Source: Pseudoxanthomonas suwonensis
GTDB taxonomy: Bacteria; Pseudomonadota; Gammaproteobacteria; Xanthomonadales; Xanthomonadaceae
Assembly (NCBI RefSeq): GCF_010093235.1
Contig: NZ_PDWP01000001.1
Location: 124,001 to 188,000 of the forward strand
Length of the DNA stretch: 64,000 nt
Reading direction: 5' to 3'
The translations under genes were made by a program, and so were the position numbers. The notes under the pieces are model-generated. The model did not search any database, was not told the origin of the DNA, and saw only the letters and a program-made list of their open reading frames with translations. Below, piece by piece: positions 1 through 9,397 of the stretch; the first letter of the stretch is position 1, and the number at the start of each line of letters is the position of its first letter.

Positions 1-870
1 ATGGCCTCCAGCCTCAGCGGCGTGGACCGCGGCATCAAGTGGCTGTCCAGCGCCAACCTCGCGCTGGCCGGGTTGCTGCTGCTGGCGGTACTGGCCCTGG
101 GCCCGACCGCGTTCCTGTTCGACCTGTTCACCAACGCGCTGGGCGGCTACCTGGACCGGCTCGTCGGCATGAGCCTGCGCATGTCCCCCTTCTCCGGCAG
201 CGCCTGGGTCAGCGAGTGGACGATCTTCTACTGGGCCTGGTGGATCTCGTGGGCGCCGTTCGTGGGCACCTTCATCGCCCGCGTGTCCTACGGCCGCACC
301 ATCCGCGAGTTCGTGGTCGGCACGGTGCTGGCGCCGAGCCTGCTGGGCTTCGCCTGGTTCGCGGTGTTCGGCGGCATGGCGCTCTGGCAGCAGCTGTTCG
401 TGGTCGACCTGCAGCCGGTGCTGGAAAGCGGCTACGAGAACGTGCTGTTCGCCCTGTTCCAGCAGCTGCCCGGCAGCACCGCGCTGAGCGCGGTGGCGGT
501 GGCCCTGCTGGCGTTGTTCTTCGTCACCTCGGCCGACTCGGCGGTGCTGGTGCTGGCCAGCATGTCCAGCGACCAGGCAGGCGATCCGCCGCCGCTGCGG
601 CGGGTCGCCTGGGGCGTGGCGATCGCTGTGGTGGCCGCGGCCCTGCTGCTGGCCGGCGGCCTGGACGCGCTGCAGGGCCTGGTGACCATCTCGGCCCTGC
701 CGTTCGCGTTGTTGCTGGTGCTGGTGATCCTGGCCATGCACCGCACGCTCGCCCATGCGCGCGAGGTGCGCCGGCGGCGGACGCAGGCGCTGCGCCACGC
801 CCTGGAGCACTGGGTCTACGGGCCGCACCGTACCCGCGGCCCGGCACCCCCGCCCTACTCCAGCGAGTAG
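1..870 (+). CDS. BCCT-family betaine/choline/carnitine transporter, C-terminal part (cut by the window edge)
   Basis: Inner-membrane secondary transporter of the BCCT family, which imports quaternary-ammonium osmolytes such as betaine or choline with Na+ or H+. The 289 visible residues hold several hydrophobic helices. The family signature lies near residues 73-96, with key text WTIFYWAWWISWAPF. The opening GVDRGIKWLSSANL matches the conserved segment before a late helix. BCCT proteins are usually 500 residues or more and this signature lies in their middle, so the gene must start upstream of the window and the ATG at position 1 is internal. Substrate cannot be told. Its 3' end overlaps the convergent chemoreceptor gene by 16 bp. 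Confidence 0.85.
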   Translation: MASSLSGVDRGIKWLSSANLALAGLLLLAVLALGPTAFLFDLFTNALGGYLDRLVGMSLRMSPFSGSAWVSEWTIFYWAWWISWAPFVGTFIARVSYGRTIREFVVGTVLAPSLLGFAWFAVFGGMALWQQLFVVDLQPVLESGYENVLFALFQQLPGSTALSAVAVALLALFFVTSADSAVLVLASMSSDQAGDPPPLRRVAWGVAIAVVAAALLLAGGLDALQGLVTISALPFALLLVLVILAMHRTLAHAREVRRRRTQALRHALEHWVYGPHRTRGPAPPPYSSE

Positions 871-2693
871 CCGATCCGGAAGCCGCCCCAGTGGCGGTCG
901 CCCACGTACACCGGCACCGACAGGTCGAACATGATCTGGCCGGTGTCGCGGCGGTAGACCTGCAACCGGTACGGATCGGTGTGCGCGCCCACGCTGCGGC
1001 CGACGCGGTCGCCGAAGATACGCTTGGTGCGGTTGCCGACCAGGTCCTTGGCGCGGTCGCCGGTCATGGGCTGGCAGTAGCGCTGGTTGTGGGTGGGCAC
1101 GTAGCCGTCGGGGTTGGCGCTGATCGCGAACACGATCCACGGCTCGGCATTGGCGATCGGCTCCTGCAGCGGCGGCAGGATGCGGTCGCACAGCGAGTCG
1201 AACGGGGTGCGGTACTTGGGTGGATCGATCCCGGGGATCTGCTTGTACTCGCGCGAGAACAGGGCATCGGCGCCGATCCGGCCATCGGCCACCGCCGCGG
1301 CCAGGGCCATGCCGATGCGGCGCGCGCCGGCCTCGGCGAGCTCGCGCACGCGCGCGTGCCGCGGCACCCGCATCGGGTCCGGCGGCAGGCGGAACAGGCC
1401 GACGCAGTCGTGCAGCGTGGCCACGCCCTGGCCCAGCGCCTCGCTCAGCTCGGCCACGTGCGCGGCGTGCTGGAGGTTGCTGTGGCCCAGGCCGACCACC
1501 TGCTCCACCGCCCGGTCGATCGCCATCACCTCCTCGCCCTGCGAGGCGATGCGCTCGGCCACCGACTCCATCGCCGCACCGGCGCCTTCCAGCGACTGGC
1601 CGATGCCGGCCAGGACCTCGCCGGTGTGGCGCGCCGAGTCCGCGCTCTCGCCCAGGGCCTCGACCGTGCCGCCGACGATGGCGCGCACGTCGCGCGCGGC
1701 GCTGGCTGCGCGTTCCGCCAGGCGCCGGATCTCGCTGGCGACCACGGCGAAGCCGCGACCGGCCTCGCCGGCGTGCGCGGCCTCGATGCCGGCATTGATC
1801 GACAGGATGTTGGTCTGGAAGGCGACCGAATCGATCACCTCGATGACCTCGCCAGCGCGCGCCGCCCGCGCCTCGACCTGTTCCATCGCCGCGGCCAGGG
1901 CGCGGGCGGCCTCGCCGCCGCGACGGGCGTCGGCGTCTGCGCGCACCGCCGCCGCGCGCACTTCCTCCAGCTCGCGACGCACCTCGTCCAGGTCCTTGCG
2001 CAGGCGCCGGGTGGCGGCCAGCACCGTCTCCAGGGCCTCGGCCTGGGCGCGGGTCTGCTGCGCCAGCTCGTCGTTCTCGCCCACCTCCTTGGGCACGTCG
2101 GCAGCCAGCTGTACCGACAGCGACACGGCCTGCCGCACCGCCTCGGCCAGGTTGCCGAAGCCGGCCGCCAGGCGCCGGCCGGGCTCGCTCTCGGCATGTG
2201 CCGCGGGCAGCTCCAGCGCCAGGTCGCAGCGCGCCAGGGTGTCGTTGACGTGGGCCAGCAGCTCCAGCGGCGTGCTGGCGCCGGCCAGGCCCTGGGCCAG
2301 CGGGGCCAGCAGCGGATGGGGGACGGTCGCCCCGGGGTTACCGGCCAGCAGCGCGGCTTCCCGCATCAGGGTGGCGGGTTCGGCATGCGGCAGGGAGACG
2401 ATCCAGCCCTCGTCGTCGGCCTGGTAGCGCAGGCGCCGCGCGGGATCGTCGCCCGGCGCGGCCCAGACGCCACCCGCACGGGCGAGCTCCCCGACCTCCA
2501 GCCCCCACAGCGGGCCGGAGGCTGGCACCGGCAGGACGGCGTCCTCCAGGCCAAGCAGGTCACTGGCGGCACGATTGGCCGCGACGATGCGGCCCTCGCG
2601 GTCCAGACGCAGCAGTGCGACCGGCGCGTCCGGCAGCGCAGGCGCGGTGGCCTGCCCTTCCGTCAACGTCGGTGCCGACCCGGTAGTCGACAT
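855..2693 (-). CDS. Soluble methyl-accepting chemotaxis protein with N-terminal PAS-like and C-terminal sensor domain
   Basis: Chemoreceptor of 612 residues that would control CheA through CheW. I see no transmembrane helix and no HAMP domain, so it is probably cytoplasmic. A PAS-like segment covers roughly residues 22-105 (LLRLDREGRIVAAN, then LLGLE). A long coiled coil follows. The signalling hairpin lies near residues 288-325, with AFQTNILSINAGIEAAHAGE and GRGFAVVASEIRRLAERA. The last ~140 residues form a separate sensor-like domain with GYVPTHNQRY, DLVGNRTKRIFGDR and HWGGFRIGY, a pattern I recall at the C-terminus of some MCPs as a Cache-like module. The start is supported by AGGAGG seven bases upstream. 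Ligand unknown. Confidence 0.9.
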   Translation of the reverse strand: MSTTGSAPTLTEGQATAPALPDAPVALLRLDREGRIVAANRAASDLLGLEDAVLPVPASGPLWGLEVGELARAGGVWAAPGDDPARRLRYQADDEGWIVSLPHAEPATLMREAALLAGNPGATVPHPLLAPLAQGLAGASTPLELLAHVNDTLARCDLALELPAAHAESEPGRRLAAGFGNLAEAVRQAVSLSVQLAADVPKEVGENDELAQQTRAQAEALETVLAATRRLRKDLDEVRRELEEVRAAAVRADADARRGGEAARALAAAMEQVEARAARAGEVIEVIDSVAFQTNILSINAGIEAAHAGEAGRGFAVVASEIRRLAERAASAARDVRAIVGGTVEALGESADSARHTGEVLAGIGQSLEGAGAAMESVAERIASQGEEVMAIDRAVEQVVGLGHSNLQHAAHVAELSEALGQGVATLHDCVGLFRLPPDPMRVPRHARVRELAEAGARRIGMALAAAVADGRIGADALFSREYKQIPGIDPPKYRTPFDSLCDRILPPLQEPIANAEPWIVFAISANPDGYVPTHNQRYCQPMTGDRAKDLVGNRTKRIFGDRVGRSVGAHTDPYRLQVYRRDTGQIMFDLSVPVYVGDRHWGGFRIGYSLE

Positions 2694-2795
2694 GGCTATT
2701 CCTCCTCTCCCTTTCCGGCATATCGGCCGCGGAGGCTGGGGCCTGAAGGCGGAGGCGACTTTGCGATGCGTCGGGCCGGGTCGTACCTGACTGGT

Positions 2796-4130
2796 TCAGG
2801 GAAGCTCGCGCATCTGCCGCGCGTGTGCGGAGACGATCCCCAGGGTCGAGGCGTCGCTGTCGAACAGCGAGAACAGGCCCTGCGCCTCCTGCGGCGGATC
2901 GCCGGTGAAGGGATCGCCCTCCTTCCACATCCAGTCCGGGTTCGAGGTGCGGCCACGACCGCCCCAGGCCCAGAAGTTGGAACCGGCGATCGGCGCACCG
3001 GCGCGTGCGTGTTCCAGGACACGGTCGTAGACCGCCTGGTAGAAGCGGTCGCGCGCGACCACGGTCGAGGCCGGATCGTACGAGCCCCGGTCGCGGTCGA
3101 GGCCGAACTCCGACAGCACGATCGGCTTGCCCAGCCGGGCCGCCATTTCCACGTGGCGGTCGATGTATTCCAGCGAGGTCTCCAGGCCCGGCTCCAGCCG
3201 CGCCGCCGGGTCCTGGTGGTCGATCCAGCCCCAGTTGGACGGCCACAGGTGGAAGGTCAGGTAATCGATCGCGGGCGAGGCATGGGCGATGAGGTAGTAG
3301 TCATCCTCGCCCAGCGAGCCCTTGCTGCCCTCGCTGCCGGTGCTGACCAGCTGCTTCGGCGCGAGCTCGCGGATGAAGCGGGCGGTGTCGTCCAGCCAGG
3401 CGCGGTAGGCCTGGAAGCTGGCGACGCCGCCGGCATCGCTGCCCGGGCGCGGCTCGTTGGCCAGCTGCCATGACATCACCGTCGGGTCGTCGAAGTAGGC
3501 AAGGCCGTTGATGCTGTTGCGGCGGGTGACCACCGTGCGGGGCGCATCGCGGTAGGCGGCCTGGGCCTCGGGCATGGCGTAGAAGCGCGCCGAGTTCTGC
3601 ATGAAGCCGTTCCAGTCGCCGGTCTCGTCCGGGTCGAACACCGGTTCGCCGGTGAACCAGGACACGTACTGCGACATGCCGCCTGACCACTGCCAGAAGT
3701 TGTTGAGGTACAGCACGGCCTTCATGTCGCGCCGGCGCATCTCGTCCAGCAGCACGTCCAGGCCTTCGAGGAGGCGCTGGTCGTACTCGCCCGGGGCATG
3801 CATGAAGGCCGGGCGCACCCCGCGCCTGAAGCCGCTGGCCTCGCTCATCGCCAGCACGCGCAGGTTGTCGATGCCGGCGGCCTTGAGCTGGTCCAGCTCG
3901 GCGCGCAGGCGCGCGCGGTCGCCCACCCCGTCCGCCGCCCCGAGATAGGCGCCGTACCAGAAATTCGCGCCGGCGAAGCGGTAGGGCCTGCCATCGAGGA
4001 CGAAGCCGGCCCCCTCCACCCGCACGAAGCCGGACTGGGCCAGCGCCGGCATCGCCTGCAGCCCCGCCAGCAGTACCGCCGCAAACACGACGGCCCTGCG
4101 GCCGAGGCCAGCTGTCCACGTCCCACGCAT
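2796..4130 (-). CDS. Secreted GH5-family beta-mannanase-like glycoside hydrolase
   Basis: Predicted exported enzyme of 444 residues that would cut beta-1,4-mannan or a related hemicellulose. A signal peptide spans residues 1-31 (arginines, hydrophobic core, ending ALAQ). The (beta/alpha)8 fold follows with GH5 catalytic residues: acid/base Glu226 in LANEPRP and nucleophile Glu341 in VLSEFGLD. NFWQWSGGMSQYVSW near 144-158 resembles the plant/bacterial mannanase subfamily GH5_7. The subfamily is my judgement; an exo-mannosidase or cellulase is possible. The ATG at 4130 has AAGGGGAG upstream. There is no carbohydrate-binding module. The next gene on this strand is ggt, 113 bp upstream, with no obvious functional link. 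Confidence 0.85.
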   Translation of the reverse strand: MRGTWTAGLGRRAVVFAAVLLAGLQAMPALAQSGFVRVEGAGFVLDGRPYRFAGANFWYGAYLGAADGVGDRARLRAELDQLKAAGIDNLRVLAMSEASGFRRGVRPAFMHAPGEYDQRLLEGLDVLLDEMRRRDMKAVLYLNNFWQWSGGMSQYVSWFTGEPVFDPDETGDWNGFMQNSARFYAMPEAQAAYRDAPRTVVTRRNSINGLAYFDDPTVMSWQLANEPRPGSDAGGVASFQAYRAWLDDTARFIRELAPKQLVSTGSEGSKGSLGEDDYYLIAHASPAIDYLTFHLWPSNWGWIDHQDPAARLEPGLETSLEYIDRHVEMAARLGKPIVLSEFGLDRDRGSYDPASTVVARDRFYQAVYDRVLEHARAGAPIAGSNFWAWGGRGRTSNPDWMWKEGDPFTGDPPQEAQGLFSLFDSDASTLGIVSAHARQMRELP

Positions 4131-4243
4131 GCGCGACTCCCCTTGTCTGGACCGGGTATTGGAACCGCAACCGGCGCCGCCGGCATGCTGCATGCGCACA
4201 CGCGATGCAGCCGGGTGGCGTGCGCCGGTACCGGGCGCGTGCC

Positions 4244-5965
4244 TCAGTAGCCGGCGGCCTGGCCATCCTTGCGGCTCTCCGAAGCGCCGTAATACACGCC
4301 GGTCTCCGGATCGCGGGCGATGGCCTGGTAGCCGCCATAGGGACCGTCGGCGAAGGTCACGCGATGGCCCTTGCGCATCAGCGCGCGGACGGTCTCCCAG
4401 GAGAATCCGGTCTCGAGGTTGACCTCGCCGCCATCGCTCATCGCCGTGCCGGCGCCGGTGGGTTCGGTCGAGCCCTCGTGCTGGATGCGCGGCGCGTCGC
4501 CGGCCTCCTGCAGGTTCATGCCGAAGTCGACCAGGTTCATCACGATCTGCACGTGGCCCTGCGGCTGCATGGCTCCGCCCATCACGCCGAAGCTCACCCA
4601 CGGCTTCCCGTCCTTCGTGACGAAGGCCGGGATGATGGTCTGGAACGGGCGCTTGCCCGGGGCGTAGCAGTTGGGATGCTCGGGTTTGCGCCCGCAGCCG
4701 GCCAGCACGAACATCTCGCCGCGGTCCTGCAGGATGAAGCCCAGCCCGTGCGGGGCCATGCCACTGCCCATGCCGCGGTAGTTGGACTGGATCAGCGAGA
4801 CCATCATCCCGTCGGCATCGGCGACGGTCATGTAGATGGTGTCGCCTTCCTCCAGCTGCCTGGGCGTCGCCGGCTGCACCTCGCGCAGGGCCTTGTCCGG
4901 CGAGATCAGGGCGCGGCGCCGGGCGGCGTAGTCCTTGGACACCAGGCGCTCCACCGGCGCCGGCTGGAACGCCGGGTCGGCATAGAAGCGCGCGCGATCG
5001 GCGAAGGCCAGCTTCTTGGCCTCCACGAACAGGTGCACGTGCTCGGCCGAACCGAACGGGATCTTCGAGAAGTCGTAACCCTCGAGGATGTTGAGCATCT
5101 GCAACGCGGCGATGCCCTGGCTGTTGGGCGGAAGCTCCCACACGTCGTAGCCGCGGTAGCTGGTCGACACCGGCTCCACCCACTCGCCCTGGTGGGCGGC
5201 CAGGTCCGCGTAGGACAGGAAGCCACCGTTGGCCTTGAAGTAGGCATCGATCGTGCGGGCGATGTCGCCCTTGTAGAACGCGTCGCGTCCGCCGTCGGCG
5301 ATCTTCTGCAGCGTGTCGGCCAGGTTCGGGTTCTTCCACAGCTCGCCCTTGCGCGGGGCGCGGCCATCGATGGTGAACTGCTCGGTGAAACCCGGGTACT
5401 GCGACAGCCGCGGCACCGAGCGCTCCCAGTAGTAGGCGATCACCTCGTGCACCGGATGGCCCTCGCGCGCGTAGCGGATTGCCGGGGCCAGGTTGTCCGC
5501 CATCGGCAGCCGCCCGAAGCGGCCATGCAGCGCGAACCACCCATCCACCGCGCCGGGCACCGATACCGGCAACGGACCATGGGCGGGGATGTCGGTGAGC
5601 CCGCGGCGGCGGAACTCGGCCAGGGTCAGGGACTTCGGCGAGCGGCCGGAACCGTTGTACCCGTAGAGCTTCCGCGTCTCCGGATCCCACACGATGGCGA
5701 ACAGGTCGCCGCCGATGCCGTTGCCGGTCGGCTCCATCAGGCCCAGCGCGGCGTTGGCGGCGATCGCCGCGTCCACCGCGGAGCCGCCCTGCTTCATGAC
5801 GTCCAGCGCGATCTGGGTGGCCAGCGGATGCGAGGTCGCGGCCATCGCATGCGGCGCGATCACCTCCGAACGGGTGGCGAAGGCGTGGCCGGTGACGCGG
5901 TCGGCGGCGGTAGCGGCCGCGGGCAGCAGTGCCGCGGCGCACAGGAACAGGGAACGGATCGGCAT
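4244..5965 (-). CDS. ggt: Gamma-glutamyltransferase / glutathione hydrolase
   Basis: Periplasmic N-terminal-nucleophile enzyme that cleaves the gamma-glutamyl bond of glutathione and transfers it to water or amino acids. The precursor autocleaves before a catalytic Thr, which I place in EEGDTIYMTVADADG; this becomes the N-terminus of the small subunit. Large-subunit marks include GGSAVDAAIAANAALG and EPTGNGIGGDLFA. The small subunit has GMGSGMAPHGLGF and FGVMGGAMQPQGHVQ. An ATG at 5965 gives 573 residues and a clean signal peptide (PIRSLFLCAAALLPAAATA). Starts at 5980 or 5977 would add up to five residues in front of it. None of these starts has a strong ribosome-binding site. Confidence 0.93.
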   Translation of the reverse strand: MPIRSLFLCAAALLPAAATAADRVTGHAFATRSEVIAPHAMAATSHPLATQIALDVMKQGGSAVDAAIAANAALGLMEPTGNGIGGDLFAIVWDPETRKLYGYNGSGRSPKSLTLAEFRRRGLTDIPAHGPLPVSVPGAVDGWFALHGRFGRLPMADNLAPAIRYAREGHPVHEVIAYYWERSVPRLSQYPGFTEQFTIDGRAPRKGELWKNPNLADTLQKIADGGRDAFYKGDIARTIDAYFKANGGFLSYADLAAHQGEWVEPVSTSYRGYDVWELPPNSQGIAALQMLNILEGYDFSKIPFGSAEHVHLFVEAKKLAFADRARFYADPAFQPAPVERLVSKDYAARRRALISPDKALREVQPATPRQLEEGDTIYMTVADADGMMVSLIQSNYRGMGSGMAPHGLGFILQDRGEMFVLAGCGRKPEHPNCYAPGKRPFQTIIPAFVTKDGKPWVSFGVMGGAMQPQGHVQIVMNLVDFGMNLQEAGDAPRIQHEGSTEPTGAGTAMSDGGEVNLETGFSWETVRALMRKGHRVTFADGPYGGYQAIARDPETGVYYGASESRKDGQAAGY

Positions 5966-6079
5966 GTCAGGCACCATCATGGGACCGCCGCAAGATAGAC
6001 GATCCGGACGTGCCGGTGGCGCGCGCGCCGTGCGGCGATGCCACGCCGGCGGCGGCCGCGCAGCGGCCGCCAGGCCCGA

Positions 6080-7921
6080 TCAGGCGCCGTCCAGCAGCTC
6101 GCGGTTGCGTACCGCGCCCTTGTCGGCGCTGGTCGCCAGCAGGGCGTAGGCCTTGAGCGCCGTGCTGACCTTGCGCGGCCGCGGCTGCGCCGGGCGCCAG
6201 CCTTTCGCGTCCTGCTCGGCGCGACGCCGCGCCAATTCGCTCTCGTCCACCAGCAGGTCGATGCTGCGCGCCGGGATGTCGATGCGGATGCGGTCGCCGT
6301 CGCGCACCAGGCCGATCGCGCCGCCAGCCGCAGCTTCCGGCGATGCGTGGCCGATCGACAGCCCGGAAGTTCCGCCGGAGAAACGGCCGTCGGTCAGCAG
6401 CGCGCACTTCTTTCCGAGCCCCTTCGACTTGAGGTAGCTGGTCGGATACAGCATCTCCTGCATGCCAGGGCCGCCCTTGGGGCCTTCGTAGCGGATCACC
6501 ACCACCTCGCCCGGCTGCACCTCGTCGCCGAGGATGCCCTTCACCGCCGCGTCCTGGCTCTCGTACACCCGCGCCGGGCCCTCGAACACCAGGATCGATT
6601 CGTCCACGCCGGCGGTCTTCACCACGCAGCCGTCCAGCGCGATGTTGCCGTGGAGCACCGCGAGCCCGCCTTCCTTCGAGAAGGCGTGGTCCATGTCGCG
6701 GATGCAGCCCTCGGCGCGGTCGGTGTCCAGCGACGGCCAGCGCGTGTCCTGGCTGAAGGCGACCTGGGTCGGGATCCCGGCCGGACCGGCACGGAAGAAG
6801 GTGTGCACGGACTCGTCGCCGGTGCGGGTCACGTCCCAGCGCTCGATCGCCTCGCCGAGGCTGGGCGCGTGCACGGTCGGCACGTTGGTGTGCACCAGGC
6901 CGCCACGCGCCAGCTCGCCGAGGATGGCCATGATGCCGCCGGCGCGGTGCACGTCCTCGATGTGGTACTTCTGCGTGTTCGGCGCGACCTTGCACAGCTG
7001 CGGCACCTTGCGCGAGAGCCGGTCGATGTCGCGCAGGGTGAACGGCACTTCGCCCTCCTGCGCAGCGGCCAGCAGGTGCAGGATGGTGTTGGTCGATCCG
7101 CCCATGGCGATGTCCAGCGCCATCGCGTTCTCGAACGCCTCGAAGGTGGCGATGCCACGCGGCAGCGCGCGCTCGTCACCGGCGCCGTACCAGCGATGGC
7201 ACAGCTCGACCGCGGTCACGCCGGCCCGCTTGAACAGCGCCTCGCGGTCGGCGTGGGTGGCGACCACGGTGCCGTTGCCCGGCAGCGACAGGCCCAGCGC
7301 CTCGGTCAGGCAGTTCATCGAGTTGGCGGTGAACATGCCCGAGCACGAACCGCAGGTCGGGCAGGCACTGCGTTCCACCGCCGCGACCTGCTCGTCGGAG
7401 GCATTCGGGTCGGCCGCCATCACCATCGCGTCGATCAGGTCCAGCTTGTGGTCGGCAAGGCGGGTCTTGCCCGCTTCCATCGGACCGCCGGACACGAACA
7501 CGGTGGGGATGTTGAGCCGCAGCGCGGCCATCAGCATGCCCGGGGTGATCTTGTCGCAGTTGGAGATGCACACCAGCGCATCCGCGCAATGCGCGTTGAC
7601 CATGTACTCCACCGCGTCGGCGATCAGTTCGCGGCTGGGCAGCGAATACAACATGCCGTCGTGGCCCATGGCGATGCCGTCGTCGACGGCGATCGTGTTG
7701 AACTCCTTGGCCACGCCGCCCACGCGCTCGATCTCGCGCGCCACCAGCTGGCCGAGGTCCTTCAGGTGGACGTGGCCGGGCACGAACTGGGTGAACGAGT
7801 TGGCGATGGCGACGATCGGCTTCTGGAAGTCGCCATCCTTCATGCCGGTGGCGCGCCACAGGGCGCGGGCGCCGGCCATGTTGCGGCCGTGGGTCGAGGT
7901 GCGGGAGCGGTATTCGGGCAT
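6080..7921 (-). CDS. ilvD: Dihydroxy-acid dehydratase
   Basis: Fe-S enzyme that dehydrates 2,3-dihydroxy-isovalerate and -3-methylvalerate to the 2-keto acids; third common step to valine and isoleucine. 613 residues, the usual length. Cluster ligands are visible in [10 protein letters not shown] and [29 protein letters not shown] near the C-terminus is the IlvD/Edd signature. The start [26 protein letters not shown] fits the family, although the ribosome-binding site is poor. It is transcribed divergently from the ilvC operon across a 465-bp intergenic region, so both arms of the pathway can share control sequences. Confidence 0.97.
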   Translation of the reverse strand: MPEYRSRTSTHGRNMAGARALWRATGMKDGDFQKPIVAIANSFTQFVPGHVHLKDLGQLVAREIERVGGVAKEFNTIAVDDGIAMGHDGMLYSLPSRELIADAVEYMVNAHCADALVCISNCDKITPGMLMAALRLNIPTVFVSGGPMEAGKTRLADHKLDLIDAMVMAADPNASDEQVAAVERSACPTCGSCSGMFTANSMNCLTEALGLSLPGNGTVVATHADREALFKRAGVTAVELCHRWYGAGDERALPRGIATFEAFENAMALDIAMGGSTNTILHLLAAAQEGEVPFTLRDIDRLSRKVPQLCKVAPNTQKYHIEDVHRAGGIMAILGELARGGLVHTNVPTVHAPSLGEAIERWDVTRTGDESVHTFFRAGPAGIPTQVAFSQDTRWPSLDTDRAEGCIRDMDHAFSKEGGLAVLHGNIALDGCVVKTAGVDESILVFEGPARVYESQDAAVKGILGDEVQPGEVVVIRYEGPKGGPGMQEMLYPTSYLKSKGLGKKCALLTDGRFSGGTSGLSIGHASPEAAAGGAIGLVRDGDRIRIDIPARSIDLLVDESELARRRAEQDAKGWRPAQPRPRKVSTALKAYALLATSADKGAVRNRELLDGA

Positions 7922-8061
7922 GGTTCTGCGGCGGCTGGCGAAAGGCGGGCGCGCATGCGCGGCGGCATGGCCGGCTGCGGGATGAGGCGCGCGATGGACG
8001 CCCCGATTGTGATGCGTTTCTACGGTTGCGACTGCAACAGTAGTGCGCCATGACGGGCCGC

Positions 8062-8091
8062 TTGACAAGCCCGGAAATGGCGTGCTTTCCT
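8062..8091 (+). promoter_or_regulatory. Candidate promoter of the ilvC operon leader
   Basis: A perfect -35 hexamer TTGACA lies at 8062-8067. After an 18-base spacer a weak -10, TTTCCT, lies at 8086-8091. Transcription would start near 8098, almost exactly at the leader-peptide ATG (8099), so that mRNA would have practically no 5' leader. The -10 is poor, so activation or a different start site is possible. The rest of 7922-8061 holds the ilvD upstream region, in which I see no strong promoter. Confidence 0.5.
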
Positions 8092-8098
8092 GCGACCC

Positions 8099-8218
8099 AT
8101 GCTGCATCGCCACACCGTCGCCGTCGACCTTCTGGACGCCCCCGCCATCGCCGCGGGCTCGGTCCTTCTCGTCGTCCTTATTACCTCGCCAACAGGTGCG
8201 GGACGAGCCGGCGTGTAA
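8099..8218 (+). CDS. ilv operon leader peptide (attenuation)
   Basis: A 39-codon reading frame between the promoter and the attenuator of the ilvC operon. Its centre reads SVLLVVLIT, nine residues of which seven are Val, Leu or Ile. That is the hallmark of leader peptides through which ribosomes measure charged tRNA for branched-chain amino acids. The block ends about 12 codons before the stop TAA. A ribosome stalled here would leave the downstream antiterminator segment free. I see no Shine-Dalgarno sequence in front of the ATG. Composition, position and matching RNA structures make the call strong, although the peptide itself has no known homologue that I can name. Confidence 0.85.
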   Translation: MLHRHTVAVDLLDAPAIAAGSVLLVVLITSPTGAGRAGV

Positions 8219-8274
8219 GCAGCAAACAGACGCCAGAACCTCAGAACCCCGCACCGGAAGGCGCGGGGTTTTTT
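8195..8274 (+). promoter_or_regulatory. Attenuator of the ilvC-ilvG-ilvM-ilvA-leuA operon
   Basis: Two exclusive RNA foldings are visible. Antiterminator: GGTGCGGG at 8195-8202 pairs over 8 bp with CCCGCACC at 8248-8255. Terminator: AACCCCGC at 8245-8252 pairs with GCGGGGTT at 8263-8270, running into six T residues (8269-8274). The shared strand is 8248-8252. Stalling at the Val/Leu/Ile codons (8159-8185) should favour the first folding and read-through to ilvC. Free translation to the stop at 8218 should cover the first segment and let the terminator form. Confidence 0.85.
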
Positions 8275-8386
8275 GTTTCCGGCTTCCACAAGGTTCCGTC
8301 CGGAAAGTTATCAGCAGAAACGAATTCGATCCGGCAAATTCCCAAGCTTCGCCTTCCCATCCACGCAACCGCACAGGACCACGCCA

Positions 8387-9397
8387 ATGACCAGCAGCAC
8401 CTCCACCAAGATCGCGATCGTCGGCTACGGCAGCCAGGGCCGCGCGCACGCGCTGAACCTGCGCGATTCCGGCTTCGACGTGACCGTGGGCCTGCGCCCC
8501 GGCGGTCCTACCGAGGCCAAGGCCCAGGCGGACGGTTTCGTGGTCAAGAGCCCGGCCGAGGCGGTGAAGGATGCCGACCTGGTCGCCGTGCTGACCCCGG
8601 ACATGGTCCAGAAGAAGCTCTACGAGGAGGTCCTGCGCGACAACCTCAAGCAGGGCGCGGTGCTGCTGTTCGCCCACGGCCTCAACGTGCACTTCGGCAT
8701 GATCACCCCGCGCGAGGACCTGGACGTGGTCCTGGTCGCGCCCAAGGGCCCGGGCGCGCTGGTCCGCCGCGAGTACGAGATCGGCCGCGGCGTGCCGTGC
8801 ATCTACGCCGTGTACCAGGACAGGTCCGGCAAGGCCGAGGAGTACGCCCTGGCCTACGCGGCCGGCCTGGGCGGCGCGCGCGCCAACATCATCAAGACCA
8901 CCTTCAAGGAAGAGACCGAGACCGACCTGTTCGGCGAGCAGGCCGTGCTGTGCGGCGGCGCCTCGTCGCTGGTTCAGGCCGGCTTCGAGACCCTGGTCGA
9001 GGCCGGCTACCAGCCGGAGATCGCCTACTACGAGGTCCTGCACGAACTGAAGCTGATCGTCGACCTGTTCTACGAGGGCGGCATCACCCGCATGCTCGAG
9101 TTCATCTCCGAGACCGCCCAGTACGGCGACTTCGTCAGCGGCCCGCGCGTCATCGACGCCTCGGTGAAGGCGCGCATGAAGGAGGTCCTGAAGGACATCC
9201 AGGACGGCACCTTCGTGCGGAACTGGCAGGCCGAGTACGACGCGGGCCTGCCGAACTACAGGAAGTTCCAGCAGGCCGACAAGGACCATCCGATCGAGAA
9301 GGTCGGCAAGGAACTGCGCGCGAAGATGGTGTGGCTGCAGGCCAACGCCGATCCGGCCACCAACGACCAACCTGCCAAGAAGACTGCCGCCGCATGA
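8387..9397 (+). CDS. ilvC: Ketol-acid reductoisomerase (class I)
   Basis: Converts acetolactate and acetohydroxybutyrate to the dihydroxy acids by Mg-dependent alkyl shift and NAD(P)H reduction. 336 residues, the short class I form. The Rossmann motif is [17 protein letters not shown] at about residues 13-29. The catalytic domain shows [12 protein letters not shown] and [19 protein letters not shown] with the metal-binding acids. The cofactor-specificity loop after beta-2 reads [12 protein letters not shown] and lacks the serines usual in NADPH-dependent enzymes (see finding). An AGGA lies 8 bases before the ATG. First structural gene behind the attenuator; its TGA overlaps the ilvG ATG (ATGA). 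Confidence 0.97.
   Translation: MTSSTSTKIAIVGYGSQGRAHALNLRDSGFDVTVGLRPGGPTEAKAQADGFVVKSPAEAVKDADLVAVLTPDMVQKKLYEEVLRDNLKQGAVLLFAHGLNVHFGMITPREDLDVVLVAPKGPGALVRREYEIGRGVPCIYAVYQDRSGKAEEYALAYAAGLGGARANIIKTTFKEETETDLFGEQAVLCGGASSLVQAGFETLVEAGYQPEIAYYEVLHELKLIVDLFYEGGITRMLEFISETAQYGDFVSGPRVIDASVKARMKEVLKDIQDGTFVRNWQAEYDAGLPNYRKFQQADKDHPIEKVGKELRAKMVWLQANADPATNDQPAKKTAAA

Noticed and set aside
39..3473. Open frame of over 1100 codons on the plus strand
   Set aside because: Arg/Gly/Pro/Ala-rich translation without domains; antisense to the transporter, chemoreceptor and mannanase genes. Long antisense open frames are expected at this GC content.
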